Assembly (NCBI GenBank): GCA_014238825.1
Contig: JABAAI010000034.1
Coordinates: forward strand, 313 to 9,384
Direction: 5' to 3'
DNA length: 9,072 bases
From: Leptospirales bacterium
GTDB taxonomy: Bacteria; Spirochaetota; Leptospiria; Leptospirales; Leptonemataceae
In this document: in pieces, positions 1 to 4,955 of the stretch
Position numbering within the stretch: position 1 is the first letter of the stretch
Layout of the letters: each line of letters begins with the position of its first letter
Made by a program: the position numbers and the translations under genes
The notes under the pieces: generated by a model
Databases searched by the model: none
Told to the model about the DNA's origin: nothing
What the model saw: only the letters and a program-made list of their open reading frames with translations

Positions 1-1
1 C

Positions 2-1156
2 CTTGTAATCGTTATTGATGATGAAGACCGTGAGAATGAAGGTGATTTTGTTACGGCAAGCCAAAATGCCAGTCCAGATATCATAAATTTTATGGCGACC
101 CATGGACGCGGTTTAATCTGTGCGCCCTTGACGGCGAAACGCTGTGATGAATTAGATCTAAAAATGATGGTCAGCAATGCTGATAACACCTCTGTTTTTA
201 ATACTCCGTTTACTGTATCTATAGATTTAATCGGTCATGGTTGCACTACAGGAATTTCTGCTTCGGATAGGTCTCGCACAATCAGGGCCCTAGCAGATGA
301 AAATATAGTGGCAAAGGATTTTCACCGGCCGGGACATATCTTCCCTCTGCGGGCTCATAATGGTGGGGTTCTACGTCGAGCGGGACATACAGAAGCAACA
401 GTTGATTTGGCGCGTCTATCAGGTATGGAAGCCTCGGGCGTCTTGGTCGAAATTATGAATGAAGATGGGAGCATGGCACGTCTAGATGACTTAATTAAAA
501 TAGCAGAGAAGTTTGATTTTAAGATTCTTAGCATCCAAGATCTAATAAAATATAGATTGCGCTATGAAGCCTTGATTGAGCGTATTATAGACGTAAAGAT
601 GCCTACAGAGTATGGGGATTTTCATCTGATTGCCTATAAGGAAAAAGATAGCAACGAAATACATATGGCCCTTGTTAAAGGTGAGTGGAAGCAAGGTGAG
701 ATTGTCTTAGTTCGTGTTCACTCTTCCTGTGCTACTGGTGATATATTTGGCTCTTGTCGCTGTGATTGTGGTAAGCAACTTCATAAAGCGATGCAAATGG
801 TAGAAGAAAATGGACAAGGAGTTATTTTATATATGAAGCAGGAGGGCAGAGGTATCGGTCTTATAAATAAACTAAAGGCGTATAGACTACAAGAAGAGGG
901 TCTTGATACTGTAGAAGCCAATCATAAATTAGGATTCAAAATGGATAATAGAGATTATGGAATTGGGGCTCAAATATTGCGGGACTTAGGTATTAAGAAG
1001 ATGAAATTGATTTCTAATAATCCCAGTAAAAGGGCAGGTATTCTGGGCTATGGTTTGGAAATAGTTGAGCAAATTCCGTTAATAATTAAAGCTAATAAGT
1101 ATAACAAAAGCTATTTGAAAACAAAGAGCGAGAAGATGGGACACGAATTAAATTGA
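2..1156 (+). CDS. ribBA: Bifunctional 3,4-dihydroxy-2-butanone 4-phosphate synthase / GTP cyclohydrolase II (5'-truncated)
   Basis: This cytosolic enzyme supplies both precursors of riboflavin: DHBP from ribulose 5-phosphate and the pyrimidine from GTP. The frame is open from base 2, so the true start lies outside the window; 384 residues are visible, and by comparison with typical RibBA length (about 400) only some 15-20 are missing. The first visible residues carry the RibB acidic motif DDEDRENEGD, followed by NFMATHGRGLIC, HGCTTGISASDRS, FHRPGHIFPLRA and the GHTEATVDLARL segment. The RibA half starts near base 600 with VRVHSSCATGDIFG, then the zinc-ligand cysteines in CRCDCG, the nucleotide-binding YMKQEGRGIGL, DTVEANHKLGF, RDYGIGAQIL and SNNPSKRAG. 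All expected catalytic motifs are present in both halves, so both activities are probably intact. No other rib gene follows; the next gene is 370 bases away and unrelated. No FMN riboswitch could be assessed because the upstream region is missing. Confidence 0.97.
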   Translation, partial: LVIVIDDEDRENEGDFVTASQNASPDIINFMATHGRGLICAPLTAKRCDELDLKMMVSNADNTSVFNTPFTVSIDLIGHGCTTGISASDRSRTIRALADENIVAKDFHRPGHIFPLRAHNGGVLRRAGHTEATVDLARLSGMEASGVLVEIMNEDGSMARLDDLIKIAEKFDFKILSIQDLIKYRLRYEALIERIIDVKMPTEYGDFHLIAYKEKDSNEIHMALVKGEWKQGEIVLVRVHSSCATGDIFGSCRCDCGKQLHKAMQMVEENGQGVILYMKQEGRGIGLINKLKAYRLQEEGLDTVEANHKLGFKMDNRDYGIGAQILRDLGIKKMKLISNNPSKRAGILGYGLEIVEQIPLIIKANKYNKSYLKTKSEKMGHELN

Positions 1157-1359
1157 TTTAGCAAGATTGATCTCGTAAAGACGGGGTAGTTTATTTTTAC
1201 TTGTCCATAATTTTTTTTATGATTTTAATAAAGTGCTTGTGTAATTATATTTTGTATTATACCCTTACCTTAGAGTTTACTCAGCTAAGTCCACCCTGCT
1301 TTGTGTATAGAAGATAAAGACAAAAAAAGCTCTATAAATAGACTTAAGACTGGGTAGAT

Positions 1360-1388
1360 GCTAATTTGCTTAAGCAGATTAGCTTTTT
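1360..1388 (+). terminator. Rho-independent terminator
   Basis: GCTAATTTGC (1360-1369) pairs with GCAGATTAGC (1374-1383) around a TTAA loop. This gives a 10-bp stem with one G-U wobble, followed directly by TTTTT. The reverse orientation has no T run, so it acts on plus-strand transcripts only. It lies 204 bases beyond the ribBA stop, so it ends either a long ribBA 3' UTR or a separate short transcript. It also insulates the downstream lipoprotein gene from ribBA transcription. Confidence 0.82.
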
Positions 1389-1486
1389 ATTAAGAGCGGA
1401 AGTTGTTTTATTTAGCGAATGGTTTTGTAAGAGAGTAAGTTGCTGTTTGCACTTAATAAAAAAAATACTTGCTAATTGTAAGATTC

Positions 1487-1492
1487 TATAAT
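1487..1492 (+). promoter_or_regulatory. Candidate -10 box for the lipoprotein gene
   Basis: A perfect TATAAT lies 34 bases before the ATG at 1527 and downstream of the terminator, where a promoter for this gene would be expected. No good TTGACA-like -35 is found at 16-18 bases; TTGCTA at 1469-1474 is only 12 bases away. In such AT-rich DNA a chance match is quite possible. Confidence 0.35.
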
Positions 1493-1526
1493 ATATATTT
1501 AGAGAATAATTCCGATATATAATAGT

Positions 1527-2192
1527 ATGACTTCAAAATATAAACACTTCTTTATAAACTTATCTAGACATTTTACTAGATATTGTAATAGGAGCCTAGG
1601 TTATTTTGTTGCTTCTTTGTTTGTAATAGTCATTTTTTCTGCTTGTTCTACTACTCGTGTTCTTAAGCAGTCCAAGACTGAACTTGTTTTAGAAAGTAAA
1701 GGCGATACAGAAGCCAAGGCCATTTCCAAAGGAGAGGCTAAGGCACAAAACATCTTTCCTAATGCTAAGCTGGTGGATAAGAAATGTAATCAAGAATATG
1801 TGGCGTCTGGTTCTAGATCATCAAGTGGTAAATTATCTGATGACAAGCTTAGCTTTTGGATTTGTACTTTAGAATATGGCAATGATGAAGCGAAGAAAGA
1901 AGCATTAACTGAACCAAGAAATCAGAGAGATGATAACAAGTTAACGCGTCCGAAGACTTATAATGAAGATAGAGCTAAAAGAAAGCGAGATAATCGAAAG
2001 AGGAAAAGACGCTACGATGAAGAAGATGATTATGAATACGAGGATGAAGATGAGGATAGCGAATATGAAGACGAGGACTATCCCGAAAAAGAAGCCGACT
2101 ACGGTGATGATGATGACAACGAAGATCAATATCAAGATGAGTATGAAGAAGAGGATTACGACTATGAAGATTTTGACAACAATGATTATTAG
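1527..2192 (+). CDS. Predicted lipoprotein with basic patch and Asp/Glu/Tyr-rich C-terminal tail; function unknown
   Basis: I do not recognise this 221-residue protein. It begins with a long, positively charged n-region (Arg14, Arg18, Arg22), a hydrophobic stretch (about residues 26-38) and FSAC, so Cys40 is the likely lipidated residue. Phe at -3 is unusual for enteric lipoboxes but tolerated in some lineages such as spirochaetes. Residues 41-117 look like a small folded domain containing two cysteines (Cys87, Cys113) that could form a disulfide in the periplasm. Residues 149-162 are a basic cluster (11 of 14 are Arg/Lys). The final 59 residues (163-221) contain 37 Asp/Glu and 11 Tyr. The ATG is the only sensible start and no Shine-Dalgarno precedes it. 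The gene stands alone between a terminator and the convergent PBP gene. The low-complexity tail suggests cation binding or electrostatic contact with a partner, which is inference only. Coding status is supported by the signal-peptide architecture and by charge segregation in frame. Confidence 0.78.
   Translation: MTSKYKHFFINLSRHFTRYCNRSLGYFVASLFVIVIFSACSTTRVLKQSKTELVLESKGDTEAKAISKGEAKAQNIFPNAKLVDKKCNQEYVASGSRSSSGKLSDDKLSFWICTLEYGNDEAKKEALTEPRNQRDDNKLTRPKTYNEDRAKRKRDNRKRKRRYDEEDDYEYEDEDEDSEYEDEDYPEKEADYGDDDDNEDQYQDEYEEEDYDYEDFDNNDY
2013..2189 (+). repeat. Purine-rich GAA/GAT/GAC trinucleotide tract encoding the acidic tail
   Basis: This is an imperfect run of GAN codons with interspersed TAT/TAC, strongly purine-biased on the plus strand, including GATGATGATGA near 2104. 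It encodes the Asp/Glu/Tyr tail of the lipoprotein. Such tracts can expand or contract in units of three without breaking the frame. The opposite bias (TCATCATCATC and CTT/TTC runs, about 2212-2260) follows directly, because the convergent PBP gene also ends in acidic codons. Confidence 0.7.
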
Positions 2193-2200
2193 GTCGATGA

Positions 2201-4900
2201 CTAGAACTTAAGATCATCATCATCTAATATATCATCAGTTTCTTCTTCTTCTTCTGAATCAAGTGCCGGATCATTAGGGTTGCCTAGATTTAAATTAGAA
2301 TCGCTATTATCGAGAGAAGGTGTCTCTGGTTGCGTCCCTGGCAAAAAAAACTCAGTTATAATCTTTTCACAGCTACTAGTTGGTACAGCACCGGTACTTT
2401 CGCAAATTTCTATTTTGTTTAGTTTATTCCCTGAGGACTCATAATTTTTAGCTGGAGTTCTCTTTAGAGCTTGATACATATATTTTCCCCATATTGGAGC
2501 TGCAAGGTTTCCGCCCGTGCTGTTTGTTCCCAGTGTATTTGGTTGATCATAGCCGATATATACCGCTGTTACTAAAGCGGGCGTAAAACCTAGGAACCAA
2601 GCATTTGTACTACGGTTTGTTGTCCCTGTCTTGCCTGCAACCTGTCGTCCCTGCAGGGCGGCGGCCTTGCCTGTTCCTTTATTTACTACGTCTTTGAGCA
2701 TAGAAACCATCAAGGCAGCGGTATTTGTATTGAGCAATTGTCGTGGTGTTTCACGCTTTTCTTTGCTATAGTTATAAATTTCACTTCCATCGTCAGCTAC
2801 AATCTTTTTGATTAGATGGGTAAAGACTTCTTTGCCACCGGATGCGAAAACAGCGTATGCCTTTGTCATTTGTAAAGGAGAGAGACCATAGCTACCCAAG
2901 GCAACAGTAGCTTCTTGGGGCAATTCACGAGGAGGTTCCAATCTATCTAGCTGTAGTAGAGATTCTGCAATCTCATTGATTCGTTTAGAGCCAACACGAC
3001 GATATACTTGGATAGCAATAGTGTTTTTTGAAAAGGTGAGGGCTCTTCTCAGGCGAATGTTTCCATCATAAGTGCGAGAATAATTTTCGGGAGAATACTC
3101 ACTAAGATCACGGTTTATGAAATGCAAAGGAGTATCATCAAAGATACTAGCTGCCGTAACTTTATTTTTGACATTCTTATCCATCGAAGCTTCTAAGGCC
3201 GCAGCAATTATAATCGGTTTGAAGGCACTGCCCGGTTGGCGACGAATTTTATGAAAGCGCAGTTGCTGATTATTGGGCCTAAAGCCGGAGCCACCGATGA
3301 CGGCAGTAATTTCGCCACTAGTTGGAACGATACTAATCAAGGCTCCTTCGACATTCTTTTGTCTATCTCGCCTTCTGTTTTTTCCATAGAGTAAATTATG
3401 GTCAAGGGCCCGCGATACATTAGCGTCTCCTGTAATTAATGTTAGGAAGTTTATTTCTGTTGCTATCTTGTGATGAAAGTTTAGGGTCAAATCTCTTTGT
3501 GCTCGATTCATTTTTATTTTAAAGTCAGGGACATTAAAAAGATTATAATTCATTTGACGAATTTCATCAAAATCATTATCAAAAATATGGTAATTACTAA
3601 ATGGTGCTTTTTGTCGCTTAGTAGTTATTTCTTTTAGATAAGGCAACATTTGCTTTTCGGCGGCCTGCTGATGCTTAACGTTTATAGTCGTATAGATGCG
3701 TAATCCTTTGGTGGATAAGATATCATCTGATCGTATTTCCTTTGGTAGTTGAGAACGAAGGAAAGCAGTTGCATAGGGATGTAAGTTGAGACGTTTTTGA
3801 AAGGCTGATTCATTTGGAGAGCGATTGAGTTTGGCGTAGTATTCATTGTTTAGAAAGAGGAGTTCAGCTTCGGCTTCTTCGATAGACAAGACACCGTTCT
3901 CTATTAGTTTAAGCAGAGAATATTTTACTTTATGTATTGAACGACGTGGATTGAGTAGCGGGCTAAATTCCTTAGGACGGGTAGTCATCGAGGCAATAAC
4001 CGCGATCTCTCCCCAACGTAACTCAGTACATTTCTTTCTAAAATAAAATCTGGCGGCCGCTTCGACGCCATTAGTTCCATGACCTAGTGGCACCATGTTT
4101 AAGTAGTCTTCTAAGATGTCTCCTTTGCTATATTTAAATTCTAAGAGTACAGCAAGAAAGACTTCCCTTAATTTTCGTAAGAGACTTCGTTCATTGGAGA
4201 GAAAACGTAGGCGAGCAACTTGTTGGGTAAATGTAGAGGCTCCTTCTTTTACTCGGCCAGCTAAGAGATTAACCCCAAAGGCACGTATAACTCCTAAAGG
4301 ATCCACACCGGGATGAGAAAAGAATCTAATATCTTCTAAGGTCAAAAAAACGCGGACTATTTTAGAATTTAGTCCTATTTTAATTTCAGAATCTACTATT
4401 GGTGAGGCTATATCAGGATTATTTTCAATAGTGCTAAGTTCGTTTAATTTTGATGAGTTTTTTTTGTCTTTTCTAAGTTTCCTTTCATTTTTTTTCTGTG
4501 TTTTATCGTTTCTAATTTTAAGAGGATACCTTGCCTGTCGGTAAAATTCTGCAATAGGGATAGCCTTGCCACTATCATCTACACCGTAAACAATGGATGG
4601 TTTATCATAACGAGATGTTGTTAGCAAATGTCGAAAATCCAAAGGTCTAAAGCCAAATAAAAAGAGACAAAGAGAAGAGATGAAAAAGAAAATTAAAATT
4701 GATATCAAAAGGGCAGGACCATCATTCCCTGACCTAGGTAGAAAAAAGTTGAAAAATCTGTGGTACGCGTAAAATATAATTCTAGTTAGGATAAGCCTTA
4801 TCGGTGTATGTTTTTGCTGATTATCTATAGGAGTCTTACTATAAGGCCTTTTATTATAATTTTCTTGACTATAGTTAGCGAATGTGCGATTAGAATTCAT
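2201..4900 (-). CDS. Class A penicillin-binding protein (bifunctional transglycosylase/transpeptidase, PBP1A-like)
   Basis: This 899-residue protein polymerises lipid II into glycan strands and cross-links the stem peptides in the periplasm. A cytoplasmic N-terminus is followed by a membrane anchor at about residues 61-84. The GT51 domain shows EDIRFFSHPGVD with catalytic Glu189, EGASTFTQQ (about 219-227), RKLREVFLAVLLE, KGDILEDYLN and GHGTNGVEAAARFYF. The transpeptidase domain has PGSAFKP with nucleophile Ser558 and Lys561, SKN at 624-626, and KTGT from Lys757. The C-terminus has a two-cysteine segment (ICESTG...SSCEK) and then an acidic tail (12 of the last 22 residues Asp/Glu). A lysine-rich insert (about residues 128-160) sits between anchor and GT domain. 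All catalytic residues are present, so both activities are expected. It lies 55 bases downstream of clpB on the same strand, so cotranscription is possible. The NVEGALISI and RRQPGSAFKP style recalls spirochaete and delta-proteobacterial homologues. No Shine-Dalgarno precedes the ATG. Confidence 0.96.
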   Translation of the reverse strand: MNSNRTFANYSQENYNKRPYSKTPIDNQQKHTPIRLILTRIIFYAYHRFFNFFLPRSGNDGPALLISILIFFFISSLCLFLFGFRPLDFRHLLTTSRYDKPSIVYGVDDSGKAIPIAEFYRQARYPLKIRNDKTQKKNERKLRKDKKNSSKLNELSTIENNPDIASPIVDSEIKIGLNSKIVRVFLTLEDIRFFSHPGVDPLGVIRAFGVNLLAGRVKEGASTFTQQVARLRFLSNERSLLRKLREVFLAVLLEFKYSKGDILEDYLNMVPLGHGTNGVEAAARFYFRKKCTELRWGEIAVIASMTTRPKEFSPLLNPRRSIHKVKYSLLKLIENGVLSIEEAEAELLFLNNEYYAKLNRSPNESAFQKRLNLHPYATAFLRSQLPKEIRSDDILSTKGLRIYTTINVKHQQAAEKQMLPYLKEITTKRQKAPFSNYHIFDNDFDEIRQMNYNLFNVPDFKIKMNRAQRDLTLNFHHKIATEINFLTLITGDANVSRALDHNLLYGKNRRRDRQKNVEGALISIVPTSGEITAVIGGSGFRPNNQQLRFHKIRRQPGSAFKPIIIAAALEASMDKNVKNKVTAASIFDDTPLHFINRDLSEYSPENYSRTYDGNIRLRRALTFSKNTIAIQVYRRVGSKRINEIAESLLQLDRLEPPRELPQEATVALGSYGLSPLQMTKAYAVFASGGKEVFTHLIKKIVADDGSEIYNYSKEKRETPRQLLNTNTAALMVSMLKDVVNKGTGKAAALQGRQVAGKTGTTNRSTNAWFLGFTPALVTAVYIGYDQPNTLGTNSTGGNLAAPIWGKYMYQALKRTPAKNYESSGNKLNKIEICESTGAVPTSSCEKIITEFFLPGTQPETPSLDNSDSNLNLGNPNDPALDSEEEEETDDILDDDDLKF

Positions 4901-4904
4901 TTTG

Positions 4905-4925
4905 CTAAAATGAAGTCATTTTTAG
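4905..4925 (-). promoter_or_regulatory. AT-rich inverted repeat just upstream of the PBP start
   Basis: CTAAAATGA (4905-4913) and TCATTTTTAG (4916-4925) are complementary except for one extra T. In the minus-strand mRNA this could form a short hairpin ending 4 bases before the PBP start codon at 4900, where a ribosome-binding site would normally lie. The same sequence encodes a tiny minus-strand frame, ATG ACT TCA TTT TAG (4919-4905), out of frame with the PBP. It could affect initiation; stability is low because it is A/T-rich, and the loop must open by a pair or two. Confidence 0.4.
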
Positions 4926-4937
4926 AAATATATTATC

Positions 4938-4951
4938 TTAAGTCTACTTAA
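4938..4951. repeat. Inverted repeat in the clpB-PBP spacer
   Basis: TTAAGT (4938-4943) and ACTTAA (4946-4951) are perfect inverted arms around CT. It lies 4 bases after the clpB stop. There is no T run after it in the clpB direction that would make it a standard terminator, so readthrough into the PBP gene is plausible. Confidence 0.45.
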
Positions 4952-4955
4952 TTCA

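Larger units (their letters stand above)
1157..1526. other. Gene-free stretch after ribBA (370 bases), possible 3' UTR or small RNA
   Basis: No convincing coding frame is seen on either strand. The first 200 bases hold T-rich runs (T8 at 1211-1218) and short self-complementary segments: CTTAG (1269-1273) with CTAAG (1285-1289), GAGT-TT-ACTC (1273-1282), and TAAGTC (1286-1291) with GACTTA (1341-1346). They end at the strong hairpin terminator at 1360-1388. This part may be a long ribBA 3' UTR or an independent small RNA; the sequence alone does not decide. After the terminator, 1390-1526 is AT-rich, contains an A8 run before the -10-like box at 1487-1492, and leads to the lipoprotein gene. I recognise no known RNA family (no tmRNA, SRP RNA or RFN element). 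Confidence 0.5.

Noticed and set aside
1157..1260. Terminator directly after ribBA (CATAA-T6-TTATG near 1206-1221)
   Set aside because: The stem is only 5 A/T-rich pairs; the 1360-1388 hairpin is far stronger.
1518..1523. Second TATAAT close to the lipoprotein ATG
   Set aside because: It ends 3 bases before the ATG, so transcription would start inside the coding region; more likely chance in AT-rich DNA.
1963..2223. Overlapping frames on both strands over the acidic tract of the lipoprotein
   Set aside because: They are by-products of the GAA/GAT repeat read in other frames (Met/Lys/Thr or His/Leu/Ser-rich); they lack any domain and the lipoprotein frame has the signal peptide.
2193..2260. 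Bidirectional terminator at the convergent junction
   Set aside because: Only a weak GATGA/TCATC pairing exists, without a GC-rich stem or T run on either strand.
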